Shown here: piece after piece, positions 4,912 to 12,413 of the stretch | Layout of the letters: the number at the start of each line of letters is the position of its first letter | How positions within the stretch are numbered: the first letter of the stretch is position 1 | DNA from: Oscillibacter sp. | Lineage (GTDB): Bacteria > Bacillota > Clostridia > Oscillospirales > Oscillospiraceae | NCBI GenBank assembly: GCA_003522105.1 | Contig: DPGF01000132.1 | Coordinates: 1-13,432 of the forward strand | Reading direction: 5' to 3' | DNA: 13,432 nt | Program-made: the position numbers and the translations under genes | The notes under the pieces: model-generated | Told to the model about the DNA's origin: nothing | Databases searched by the model: none | The model's input: only the letters and a program-made list of their open reading frames with translations

Positions 4912-7212
4912 ATGACAGCACAGGACAAAGCGTTAAAAGAGAATACCGCGTCTTCTCCCCTTCCCATCGTCGCTCCCGGCACCTGCGTGGAGACCGGCGA
5001 GCAGGCAAAACTCGTGCTCGGCATGTACGACCATCTGGTCGAGACGGTGCGCGAGTATAATCCCAGCGCTGACTTCCCCCAGATCGACAAGGCCTTCCGC
5101 TATGCCGACACCCATCACAACGGCCAGCTCCGCAAGGACGGCTCGCCGTTTGTCACCCATCCGCTCGCCGTTGCGCAGATCATCGCCGAGGAGCTGCGGC
5201 TGGACTCTGAGTCCATCGAGGCCGCCCTCATGCACGACTGCATCGAGGATACCTCCGCCACGTATGCCGAGATCGCCAAGGAGTTCTCTCCCGCGGTGGC
5301 GGATCTTGTCGAGGGCGTTTCCAAGCTGACGCGCGTGCAGTACGCCAGCAAGGAAGAAGAGCAGATGGAGAACCTGCGCAAGATGCTCATGGCCATGGCC
5401 AAGGACATCCGCGTCATTCTCATCAAGCTTGCCGACCGCACGCACAACATGCGCACCATGGAGTATCAGACGGCCGAAAAGCAGCGTCAGAAGTCGCTTG
5501 AAACGATGGAGATCTACGCCCCCATTGCTCACCGTCTCGGTATGCAGCGCATCAAGTGGGAGCTTGAGGATCTGTCGCTCAAATATCTCGACCCCGTCGG
5601 TTACACGGAGATCACCCAGTCGCTTGAAAAAAAGCAGCGCGAGCACGAGTCTTTCATGGAGCGCGTGCAGGCGCAGATCGAAGCGCGCCTCAAAGAGCAG
5701 CACGTTCCCTATCTCAGGGTCTACGGGCGCATGAAGCACCCCTACAGCATCTACCGCAAGATGTACGCGCAGAATAAGACGATGGACGAGGTGCTCGACC
5801 TCTTCGCTTTCCGCGTCATCGTCGACACCGTGGCAGACTGCTACAACGTGCTCGGCATCATTCACGACCTGTACCGCCCGATCCTCGGCCGCTTCAAGGA
5901 CTATATCGGCACGCCCAAGCCGAACATGTACCAGTCGCTCCACACCACGGTCATCGGCGCGGACGGTATCCCCTTCGAGGTGCAGATCCGCACCGAGGAG
6001 ATGCACGAGATCGCCGAATACGGCGTTGCCGCGCACTGGAAGTATAAGCAGGGCATCTCCGGCAACGCAGGCGAGCACAACTACGAATGGGTACGCCGCC
6101 TTCTCGAAAACCAGGAGAACACCGACGCCGAGGAATTCGTCCACACGCTCAAGGTCGACATGTTCGCCGACGAGGTCTTTGTCTTCTCCCCGCGCGGCGA
6201 TGTGACAAACCTCCCCGCCGGTGCAACGCCCATCGACTTCGCCTACTCCATCCACTCCGCCATCGGCAACCGCATGACGGGCGCAAAGGTCAACGGCCGC
6301 ATCGCTCCGCTCGACTATCAGCTCAAAAACGGCGACATCGTCGAGATCCTGACCTCCAAGAGCGCGCACGGCCCCAGCCGCGACTGGCTCAAGATCGCCA
6401 AGTCCAGCGAGGCGCGCAGCAAGATCCGCCAGTGGTTCAAGAAGGAGCGCCGCGAAGAGAACATCATCAACGGCCGCATGTCGTTCGAGGCCGAGCTCAA
6501 GCACCTCGGCATTCCGATGAGCGACGTGCTCGGCACGGATCTGGAAGCCGCGCTGCTCAAGAAAACGTCCTTCGGCTCGATGGACGAGATGTACGCCGCC
6601 ATCGGCTACGGCGGCTTCTCCGCGCAGAAGGCCGTCAACCGCATCCACGATGAGATCATCAAGCTCGAAAAGCAGCGCCAGGCCGAGCGCGCCGCCACGG
6701 TGCCGGTGGACAATTCCGGCGCGACGCGCCCCGCCATTCCCAAGCGCACAAAGAGCGAGCAGGGCATCGTGGTCGAGGGGCTTTCGAACTGCCTTGTCAA
6801 ATTCTCCAAGTGCTGCACCCCCGTTCCCGGCGATAAGATCGTCGGCTTCATCACACGCGGCTACGGCGTGTCCGTTCACCGCTGCGACTGTCCCAACGCC
6901 GCACCCGAGCGCAGAAAGCCTGAGGAGCGCGGCCGCTGGATCAAGGTCAGCTGGGGCACGGACGTCAAGGAGTCCTATCAGACCGCGCTCGATATCTATG
7001 CCAAGGATCGCCTCGACCTCGTGCTCGACGTTTCCGCCGCGCTCTCGACCTCGCAGACGCGCGTGGCGTCCCTCAACGCGACGACGACCTCTGACGGGTT
7101 TGCCGTCATTCACCTCAACATCTTCATTTCCGACGCGAACCACCTCGCCGCCGTCATGCGCAAGCTCCACCAGATCAGCGGCGTGATGAAGGTGGATCGT
7201 CCCGCGGGCTAA
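4912..7212 (+). CDS. relA: Bifunctional (p)ppGpp synthetase/hydrolase, RelA/SpoT family
   Basis: A full-length 766-residue Rel enzyme that makes and degrades (p)ppGpp, the stringent-response alarmone. The HD hydrolase domain (about 60-210) keeps its metal ligands: HP (83-84), HD (108-109) with ED (112-113), and DRTHN (175-179). The synthetase domain (about 265-385) has YSIYRKM (278-284), RFKD (327-330), the YQSLHTTV stretch (340-347) and EVQIRT (356-361). RFKD is the RxKD form typical of bifunctional Rel/SpoT rather than the ExDD form of synthetase-only RelA. A TGS domain (about 420-483), a helical region, the Cys/His motif KCCTPVPGD (633-641) with HRCDCPN (656-662), and a C-terminal ACT domain (about 690-763) complete the long-RSH layout. 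An AAAGGAG site at 4894-4900 precedes the ATG. The N-terminal 50 residues are a little longer than usual. Both activities look intact. Confidence 0.97.
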   Translation: MTAQDKALKENTASSPLPIVAPGTCVETGEQAKLVLGMYDHLVETVREYNPSADFPQIDKAFRYADTHHNGQLRKDGSPFVTHPLAVAQIIAEELRLDSESIEAALMHDCIEDTSATYAEIAKEFSPAVADLVEGVSKLTRVQYASKEEEQMENLRKMLMAMAKDIRVILIKLADRTHNMRTMEYQTAEKQRQKSLETMEIYAPIAHRLGMQRIKWELEDLSLKYLDPVGYTEITQSLEKKQREHESFMERVQAQIEARLKEQHVPYLRVYGRMKHPYSIYRKMYAQNKTMDEVLDLFAFRVIVDTVADCYNVLGIIHDLYRPILGRFKDYIGTPKPNMYQSLHTTVIGADGIPFEVQIRTEEMHEIAEYGVAAHWKYKQGISGNAGEHNYEWVRRLLENQENTDAEEFVHTLKVDMFADEVFVFSPRGDVTNLPAGATPIDFAYSIHSAIGNRMTGAKVNGRIAPLDYQLKNGDIVEILTSKSAHGPSRDWLKIAKSSEARSKIRQWFKKERREENIINGRMSFEAELKHLGIPMSDVLGTDLEAALLKKTSFGSMDEMYAAIGYGGFSAQKAVNRIHDEIIKLEKQRQAERAATVPVDNSGATRPAIPKRTKSEQGIVVEGLSNCLVKFSKCCTPVPGDKIVGFITRGYGVSVHRCDCPNAAPERRKPEERGRWIKVSWGTDVKESYQTALDIYAKDRLDLVLDVSAALSTSQTRVASLNATTTSDGFAVIHLNIFISDANHLAAVMRKLHQISGVMKVDRPAG

Positions 7213-7253
7213 CAACACTTCCCCCTTTCACGGGGCAAAAAAGGAGAACTACC

Positions 7254-7718
7254 ATGCGAGCAGTACTGACCAAGGTAAAGCATGCCTCCGTCACGATCGA
7301 CGGAGAAGTCAAAGGTAAGATCGGCAAAGGCTTTTTGATCCTGCTGGGTGTCGCTCCCGACGATACGGAGGAAAAATGCCGCAAAATGGCGGACAAGCTC
7401 TGCTCGCTGCGCATTTTTGACGACGAGAACGACAAGATCAACCTCTCGCTCGACGATGTGGGCGGGGAGCTGCTCATCATCTCGCAGTTCACGCTCTACG
7501 GCAACTGCCGCAAGGGCCGCCGTCCCGAATTTTTAAGCGCCGCACGCCCTGAAATTGCGATCCCGATGTATGAAAAGTTCGTGGCCATCTGCCGCGAGAA
7601 GGGCTACCACGTCGAAACCGGCGAATTCGGCGCCTACATGGAGGTCGAATCGCTCAACGACGGGCCGTTCACGCTGATCGTGGACTCCGCCGATCTGGAC
7701 GCACCGAAAAAGCAGTAA
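7254..7718 (+). CDS. dtd: D-aminoacyl-tRNA deacylase
   Basis: Dtd hydrolyses D-amino acids (and glycine mischarged on tRNA-Ala) from tRNA, protecting translation in the cytoplasm. The 154-residue protein matches the family from end to end. The N-terminus MRAVLTKVKHASVTIDG is typical. The catalytic SQFTLYG motif is at 77-83, followed by RKGRRPEF (86-93). The cross-subunit Gly-cisPro motif appears as NDGPFT (135-140). It starts with ATG at 7254, after AAGGAG at 7241-7246. The gene lies 41 bases after rel and 17 before the MBL-fold gene; rel-dtd adjacency is very common in Firmicutes, which supports both calls. Confidence 0.97.
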   Translation: MRAVLTKVKHASVTIDGEVKGKIGKGFLILLGVAPDDTEEKCRKMADKLCSLRIFDDENDKINLSLDDVGGELLIISQFTLYGNCRKGRRPEFLSAARPEIAIPMYEKFVAICREKGYHVETGEFGAYMEVESLNDGPFTLIVDSADLDAPKKQ

Positions 7719-7735
7719 AGAAAGGGGAATTTCCG

Positions 7736-8347
7736 ATGAAAGTCATCACCACCGTTGTCGGCTCTTTGCAGACGAATTGCTACCTGCTCATCGACGAGGA
7801 GACCAAGCGCGCCGCGCTCATCGACCCGGGCGACGAAGCGGAAAAGCTGCTTGCGCTCGTCGAGCGCGAGGGCGTCACGCTCCAGTACATTCTGCTGACG
7901 CACGGCCACCGCGACCATACGCTCGCCGTGCCCGCGCTCAAAAAGGCGCTGCCGGACGTTCCCGTTTACATCGGCGAGGCAGACGCCCATTCCACCGGCA
8001 TCTATCACTACCCGATGGCCGACCTCGTCCCCGACCTCAAATTCTACGGCGAGGGCGATACGCTCCCGCTCGGCACGCTCACGATCAAGGTGCTCGCCAC
8101 CCCCGGCCACACGCTCGGCGGCGTCACGCTGCTCGCCGGCGATGCGATGTTCCCCGGCGACACGCTCTTTGCAGGCTCGATGGGCCGCACCGACCTTCCC
8201 GGCGGCAACGACGCACAGATGCTTCTCTCCCTGCGCCGCCTCGGCGAGCTGAAGGAGGACTACACCGTCTACCCCGGCCACATGAACACTACGACCCTGG
8301 CGCGCGAAAAGGCCATGAATCCGTATCTGCGCCAGGCACTGCGATAA
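7736..8347 (+). CDS. MBL-fold metallo-hydrolase, glyoxalase II-like
   Basis: A 203-residue stand-alone metallo-beta-lactamase-fold enzyme of the small glyoxalase II-like (YcbL/GloB-type) group. The two-metal site is complete: THGHRDH (55-61), the histidine of TPGHT (H125), the aspartate of PGDTLF (D142) and the histidine of YPGHM (H182). GSMGRTDLPGGN (147-158) is the usual loop of this group. It lacks the C-terminal helical domain that binds glutathione in true glyoxalase II, so hydrolysis of a glutathione thioester is not assured. The natural substrate is unknown. An AAAGGGG site precedes the ATG. The gene sits between dtd and hemZ, as in many Clostridia, and its stop codon overlaps the hemZ ribosome binding site. 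Confidence 0.92.
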   Translation: MKVITTVVGSLQTNCYLLIDEETKRAALIDPGDEAEKLLALVEREGVTLQYILLTHGHRDHTLAVPALKKALPDVPVYIGEADAHSTGIYHYPMADLVPDLKFYGEGDTLPLGTLTIKVLATPGHTLGGVTLLAGDAMFPGDTLFAGSMGRTDLPGGNDAQMLLSLRRLGELKEDYTVYPGHMNTTTLAREKAMNPYLRQALR

Positions 8348-8360
8348 AGGACTTGTTCAC

Positions 8361-9830
8361 ATGAAAGTTGAGCTCATTGGGCATGATGAAAAATACGCGC
8401 TGGAGCAGAGCCTGCTCACGCTCTTCCCCGGCGAAAAGCCCGTCTACGGCACGGTCGATGAAACGGCCGACGCGCACTGGGTGCGCGTGACGCTCACCGA
8501 AGAGGACGAGCGCGTGCAGGTGACGACGGAGCTTGGCATCGACGGCCGCTCCGCCGCCCACAGCTACGATTATCCTCTCTCCGGCACGGACTATGAAAAA
8601 GAAGGCCAGCGCCGCCATGCCGTCGGCATCAGCTTTTTCGGTGCGGCGAAGGACCTTCTCGGCATCTCCCCCGCGTGGGGAAGCCTGACGGGCGTGCGCC
8701 CGGCAAAGGTCGCGCTCTCGCTGATCCGCGAGGGCGGAAAGGCGAAAGCCGAGCGGGAGCTTCAGGAGCTTTACTGCGTGCAGCCCGCCCGCGCCCGCCT
8801 TGCCATCGAGGCGGCGGACGCCGGCATCCGCGCGGCGGCGGAGCTGGAGCCGAACGACATTTCACTCTATGTCGGCATTCCCTTCTGCCCCACGCGCTGC
8901 GCCTATTGCAGCTTCGTCGCCCAGAGCGTGGAAAAGTCCTTCTCGCTCGTCGAGCCGTACCTTGAGGCGCTCTTTGACGAGATCACCGCCGCGGGGCAGC
9001 TCGTGCGCGAGATGGGGCTGAACATCAAGTCCTTCTACATGGGCGGCGGCACGCCGACCACGCTGACGGCCAATCAAATGGATCGCCTCCTCACAAAGCT
9101 TGAGCAGAATTTTGACTTTGCGGGTCTCGCCGAGCTGACGATCGAGGCGGGCCGCCCCGACACGATCGACGAAGAAAAGCTGCGCGTGCTGCGCGCGCAC
9201 AACACCACGCGCGTTTCCATCAACCCCCAGACGATGGAGGATAACGTGCTTGCGGCCATCGGCCGCCGCCACATGGCGGACGATATTCGCCGCGCCATGG
9301 AGCAGGTGCGCGCCGCGGGCTTCCCGCACGTCAACATGGATCTCATCGCGGGTCTTCCCGAGGATACGCCCGCGGGCTTTGCAAGGAGCCTTGACGAGGT
9401 TATCTCCATGGGCGCGGACAACATCACGGTGCACACCTTGTCCCTCAAAAAGGGCAGCCGCATCACGCTTGAGGGAAGCCGCATTCCCGGCGCGGAGGAA
9501 GTTGCCGAAATGCTGGACTATGCCGACCCCACGCTGCGTAAGAATGGTTTTGCCCCCTATTACCTCTACCGCCAGAAGTACATGTCCGGCAGCTTTGAAA
9601 ACGTTGGCTGGACGAAGCCCGGCGGCACAGGACTTTACAACATCTACATCATGGAAGAGCTGCACTCCATTCTCTCGCTCGGCGCGGGCGGCTCGACCAA
9701 GATGGTCGGCGGCGGGCAGATCCGCCGCGCGTTCAACGCAAAGTATCCGCGTGAATACATCGACCGGCCGGAAAAGCGCCGCGCGAATCTGATGGACTTC
9801 GCCCGCTTTTACGCCGAACAAGGAGAATGA
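8361..9830 (+). CDS. hemZ: Radical SAM protein HemZ (coproporphyrinogen III oxidase-like)
   Basis: A 489-residue radical SAM enzyme matching HemZ in length and layout. An N-terminal domain of about 165 residues with WGSLTGVRPAKVA (106-118) is specific to HemZ. The radical SAM core begins at LYVGIPFC (169-176), with 4Fe-4S cysteines C176, C180 and C183 (CPTRCAYC). The SAM-binding GGGTPTT motif is at 228-234, followed by IEAGRPDTI (261-269). HemZ is annotated as an oxygen-independent coproporphyrinogen III dehydrogenase in anaerobic heme synthesis. The cysteine motif is followed by S-F rather than the fourth conserved Cys of HemN, so that activity is uncertain (see findings). Start: ATG 8361. 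Its Shine-Dalgarno TAAAGGA (8345-8351) begins at the stop codon of the preceding gene, suggesting translational coupling. No other heme gene is visible here. Confidence 0.93.
   Translation: MKVELIGHDEKYALEQSLLTLFPGEKPVYGTVDETADAHWVRVTLTEEDERVQVTTELGIDGRSAAHSYDYPLSGTDYEKEGQRRHAVGISFFGAAKDLLGISPAWGSLTGVRPAKVALSLIREGGKAKAERELQELYCVQPARARLAIEAADAGIRAAAELEPNDISLYVGIPFCPTRCAYCSFVAQSVEKSFSLVEPYLEALFDEITAAGQLVREMGLNIKSFYMGGGTPTTLTANQMDRLLTKLEQNFDFAGLAELTIEAGRPDTIDEEKLRVLRAHNTTRVSINPQTMEDNVLAAIGRRHMADDIRRAMEQVRAAGFPHVNMDLIAGLPEDTPAGFARSLDEVISMGADNITVHTLSLKKGSRITLEGSRIPGAEEVAEMLDYADPTLRKNGFAPYYLYRQKYMSGSFENVGWTKPGGTGLYNIYIMEELHSILSLGAGGSTKMVGGGQIRRAFNAKYPREYIDRPEKRRANLMDFARFYAEQGE
9821..9825 (+). promoter_or_regulatory. 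Ribosome binding site fixing the PNP start
   Basis: AGGAG lies inside the last codons of hemZ, 10 bases before the ATG at 9836. An in-frame ATG at 9827 overlaps the hemZ stop codon but is only one base from this site, so 9836 is preferred. Confidence 0.7.
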
Positions 9831-9835
9831 CGACC

Positions 9836-10711
9836 ATGATTTATAATTCTTCACGCTCCCATTACCTGTCGGCAGATCTTGTCAAGCCGCACTTCACCTA
9901 CGACGATTACTGCGAGAGCGCGGACGTGATCGCCTCTCACCTCGGTTCTTTTCGCCCCGAGGTGCTGCTCGTGCTCGGCAGCGGCCTCGGCTTTCTCGGC
10001 GATCAGGTCGAAGATCCCATCTTTATGCACTATGCCGACATTCCGCACTTCCACGCCTCCACCGCGCCGGGACACGAGGGCCGCTTCGTCTTCGGAACGC
10101 TTTGCGGCAAGCGCGTCGCGGTCATGCAGGGCAGAATGCACTGCTACGAGGGCTACACCATGGAGGACGCTGCCTACGCCGTTCGCGTCATTCGCTTGCT
10201 TGGCGCGAAGACGATGATCGTGACGAACGCCGCGGGCGCTGTGAACACAGACTATCAGGCGGGCGACCTCATGCTCATCTCCGACCACATCAAGCTCTTC
10301 GACTTTGGCCCGCTCTGGGGGCCGAACATCGAGGAATTCGGCACGCGCTTCCCCGATATGTCCAATGTCTACTCCCCGCGCCTGCGTGCCCTTGCCAAAG
10401 AGGTCGCGCGTGAGCAGGAGCTCACGCTGCAGGAAGGCGTTTACATGTACTTCCCCGGCCCGCAGTTCGAAACGCCCGCCGAGGTGCGCGCCGCGCGCAT
10501 TCTGGGCGCGGACGCCGTGGGCATGTCCACCGCGCCGGAGGCCATTGCCGCCGCGCACTGCGGCTATGAGATCCTCGGCGTGACGCTCTGCGCCAACATG
10601 GCCGCGGGCGTTCTCCCCCAGCCGCTCTCGGGCGAGGAGGTCAACGAAATGGCAGAGCAGTCCGCCCCGCATTTCTCCTCTCTTATCCTCGGCTGCCTTG
10701 AGCGGCTGTAA
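9836..10711 (+). CDS. punA: Purine-nucleoside phosphorylase
   Basis: This enzyme splits purine nucleosides (typically inosine and guanosine for this family) with phosphate, giving the free base and ribose 1-phosphate for purine salvage. The 291-residue protein belongs to the trimeric, human-PNP-like family (PunA). Visible motifs are the phosphate-binding LGSGLG (47-52), GHEGRF (79-84), GRMHCYEG (99-106) and NAAGAVN (131-137). FETPAE (211-216) and GADAVGMS (224-231) follow. The base-binding Glu (E212) and Asn (in CANMAAG, N254) of 6-oxopurine-specific enzymes are both present. It follows hemZ by 5 bases, with its ribosome binding site inside hemZ, so the two are co-transcribed and probably coupled. 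Substrate preference is inferred from family residues only. Confidence 0.95.
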   Translation: MIYNSSRSHYLSADLVKPHFTYDDYCESADVIASHLGSFRPEVLLVLGSGLGFLGDQVEDPIFMHYADIPHFHASTAPGHEGRFVFGTLCGKRVAVMQGRMHCYEGYTMEDAAYAVRVIRLLGAKTMIVTNAAGAVNTDYQAGDLMLISDHIKLFDFGPLWGPNIEEFGTRFPDMSNVYSPRLRALAKEVAREQELTLQEGVYMYFPGPQFETPAEVRAARILGADAVGMSTAPEAIAAAHCGYEILGVTLCANMAAGVLPQPLSGEEVNEMAEQSAPHFSSLILGCLERL

Positions 10712-10749
10712 GGCTTCGCAACTCTTTGGAACAAAAGGTCGTATTTTCT

Positions 10750-12357
10750 ATGGCTACCGAAAAAAAGCAATCTTTTCTTGGCGGCGCAGCGGTGCTGGCA
10801 TTCGGCATCATGGCCGTCAAGGTCATCGGCGCGGTGTTTAAGATTCCGCTGCGCAACATTCTCGGCGAGGGTGGAAGCGCAGACTTTTCCAACGCCTACA
10901 ACATCTATGCAACGATGCTGACCATCTCGACCGCGGGTCTCCCCGTCGCGCTCTCCAAGCTTGTGAGCGAGGCTTACGCGCGCGGCCGCACGCGGCAGGC
11001 GCAGCGCACCTTCAACCTCTCTCTGACCGTTTTTCTGCTGTTGGGGCTCGTCTCGTTTTCGCTGATGTGGTGGGGCAACGACTATCTCGCCTCCCTTCTC
11101 AACAACCCCCGCGCGGCCTACGGCATCCGTGCGCTCGCGCCCGCGGTGGTGTGCGTGGGGTGCCTGTCCGCCTTCCGCGGCTACGCGCAGGGCCGGCAGT
11201 ATATGACGCCCACGGCCGTCTCGCAGATCCTGGAGGCATTGTGCAAGCTCGTCTTCGGTCTCGCGCTCTCGCTGTGGCTTTTGAAGATCGGTCAGCCGGA
11301 CTACATCGCCGCGGCAGGCGCCATCGGCGGCGTGACCATCGGCACCATTCTCTCGCTCGTCTACATGGCGGCTAACTATCTGCGCCACCGTCCCGCCCTG
11401 CAAAGCGGCGAGCGCTGCGCGTCGGGCCGCGCGATCGTGCGCCGCCTGCTGGCGCTGGCCATTCCCATCACCATCGCCTCGTCGATGGTGTCCATCATCA
11501 CGCTGATCGACACCTCGCTCGTGCAGGGACAGCTCCAGAACGCGCTGGGCTACTCGCTCGATGAGACCCGCGCGCTCTACGGCAACTATTCCGCCTGCAT
11601 GGATCTCTACAACCTGCCTTCTTCGCTGATGGTCGCGCTCACGGCCTCGGTCATTCCGGCAGTCTCCGCCTCCATCACGCAGCACAACGAAAAGCAGACC
11701 GCGCGCATCGTGCGCTCGTCCTTCCGCGTCACGGCGCTGCTCGCCTTCCCGATGGGGCTTGGCCTGTGGTCGCTCAGCGGCCCTATTTTCCGTCTCTTTT
11801 ATCCCCGCTACGACGGTGCGCTCGGCGGACAGCTCCTCTCGGTGCTCGGCATCGCGAGCATCTTCGTCTGCCTGATGCTCATCACAAACTCCATTCTGCA
11901 ATCCTACGGGCGGGTGAATGTTCCCATCTTCACCATGCTCATCGGCGGCGTTGTGAAGATCGTGCTCAACTATAACCTCACGGCCGTCCCGTCCATCAAT
12001 ATCCACGGCGCGCCCATCGGCACGCTCGTGTGCTTTGCGCTCACAGCCATTTTAAACCTCATCGCTGTTTCGCGCGTCGCAGCCTTCCATCTCAATTATC
12101 CCGGCTACTTCCTGCGCCCGCTGCTGGCCTCCCTTGCGATGGCCTTCTCCGCGCGCGGCGTGTATGCGCTCTGCGCGCACTTTCTTCTTTCCGAGGATAG
12201 CGGCAGAACGATCATGCTCGTCTGCGTGGGTGCGGCGATCGCGGTGGCCGTCGTCGTATACGCTGTACTTGTCCTTGCGCTGCGGATCGTCACGCGCGAT
12301 GATCTCGCGCTGCTGCCCAAGGGCGAAAAGCTCGCCCGCGTTCTTCATGTGCGCTAA
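10750..12357 (+). CDS. SpoVB/MurJ-type (MVF family) lipid-linked oligosaccharide flippase
   Basis: A 535-residue polytopic membrane protein of the oligosaccharide/lipid flippase superfamily (MATE/MVF fold). The N-terminus KKQSFLGGAAVLAFGIMAVK leads into GAVFKIPLRNILGEGG (27-42), a typical SpoVB/YtgP opening. Roughly a dozen or more hydrophobic segments continue to about residue 515. Charged residues such as R35 and D262-type positions within helices fit a transporter of negatively charged lipid-linked sugars, but I cannot identify the substrate. Gene order (flippase, mazG, hup) matches the Bacillus yabM position, a SpoVB paralogue; a lipid II flippase role (YtgP/MurJ) is the alternative. ATG 10750 has AAAAGG 11 bases upstream; an in-frame TTG at 10726 would add eight atypical residues. 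It lies 38 bases after the PNP gene. Confidence 0.88.
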   Translation: MATEKKQSFLGGAAVLAFGIMAVKVIGAVFKIPLRNILGEGGSADFSNAYNIYATMLTISTAGLPVALSKLVSEAYARGRTRQAQRTFNLSLTVFLLLGLVSFSLMWWGNDYLASLLNNPRAAYGIRALAPAVVCVGCLSAFRGYAQGRQYMTPTAVSQILEALCKLVFGLALSLWLLKIGQPDYIAAAGAIGGVTIGTILSLVYMAANYLRHRPALQSGERCASGRAIVRRLLALAIPITIASSMVSIITLIDTSLVQGQLQNALGYSLDETRALYGNYSACMDLYNLPSSLMVALTASVIPAVSASITQHNEKQTARIVRSSFRVTALLAFPMGLGLWSLSGPIFRLFYPRYDGALGGQLLSVLGIASIFVCLMLITNSILQSYGRVNVPIFTMLIGGVVKIVLNYNLTAVPSINIHGAPIGTLVCFALTAILNLIAVSRVAAFHLNYPGYFLRPLLASLAMAFSARGVYALCAHFLLSEDSGRTIMLVCVGAAIAVAVVVYAVLVLALRIVTRDDLALLPKGEKLARVLHVR

Positions 12358-12372
12358 AAAAGCCTGAAAAAT

Positions 12373-12397
12373 CAAGGAATTTCCGAGAAATGCCTTG
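12373..12397. other. Stem-loop between the flippase gene and mazG
   Basis: CAAGGAATTTC (12373-12383) pairs with GAAATGCCTTG (12387-12397) over 11 bases with a single A/G mismatch and a CGA loop. On the plus strand no T-tract follows, so it is not a classic terminator for the flippase gene. It ends four bases before the mazG Shine-Dalgarno and may be an mRNA processing or stability element. The minus-strand reading has T-runs after it, but no minus-strand gene arrives here. Confidence 0.5.
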
Positions 12398-12401
12398 CAA
12401 T

Positions 12402-12408
12402 GGGAGGG
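12402..12408 (+). promoter_or_regulatory. Ribosome binding site fixing the mazG start
   Basis: GGGAGGG sits 5 bases before the ATG at 12414. An in-frame ATG at 12390 lies upstream, inside the 12373-12397 stem-loop, and lacks a ribosome binding site. Confidence 0.75.
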
Positions 12409-12413
12409 AATGT

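Noticed and set aside
4933..7218. A 761-codon open frame antisense to almost all of rel
   Set aside because: It shares codon boundaries with rel, so it stays open as long as rel avoids the codons TTA, CTA and TCA, which GC-rich genes rarely use. The translation is low-complexity, rich in Ala, Leu, Val, Asp and His, and matches no family. The sense frame has every Rel motif.
7221..7235. CCCC/GGGG pairing in the rel-dtd gap as a terminator
   Set aside because: The stem is only four bases long and is followed by A-residues and the dtd ribosome binding site, with no T-run.
9827..9830. ATGA overlap start for the PNP gene
   Set aside because: The ATG at 9827 is one base from AGGAG, too close for initiation; the ATG at 9836 has proper spacing.
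10564..12006. A 480-codon open frame antisense to the PNP and flippase genes
   Set aside because: It runs across two unrelated sense genes, has an Arg/His/Glu/Gly-rich composition and lacks motifs. It is a by-product of GC-rich codon use.
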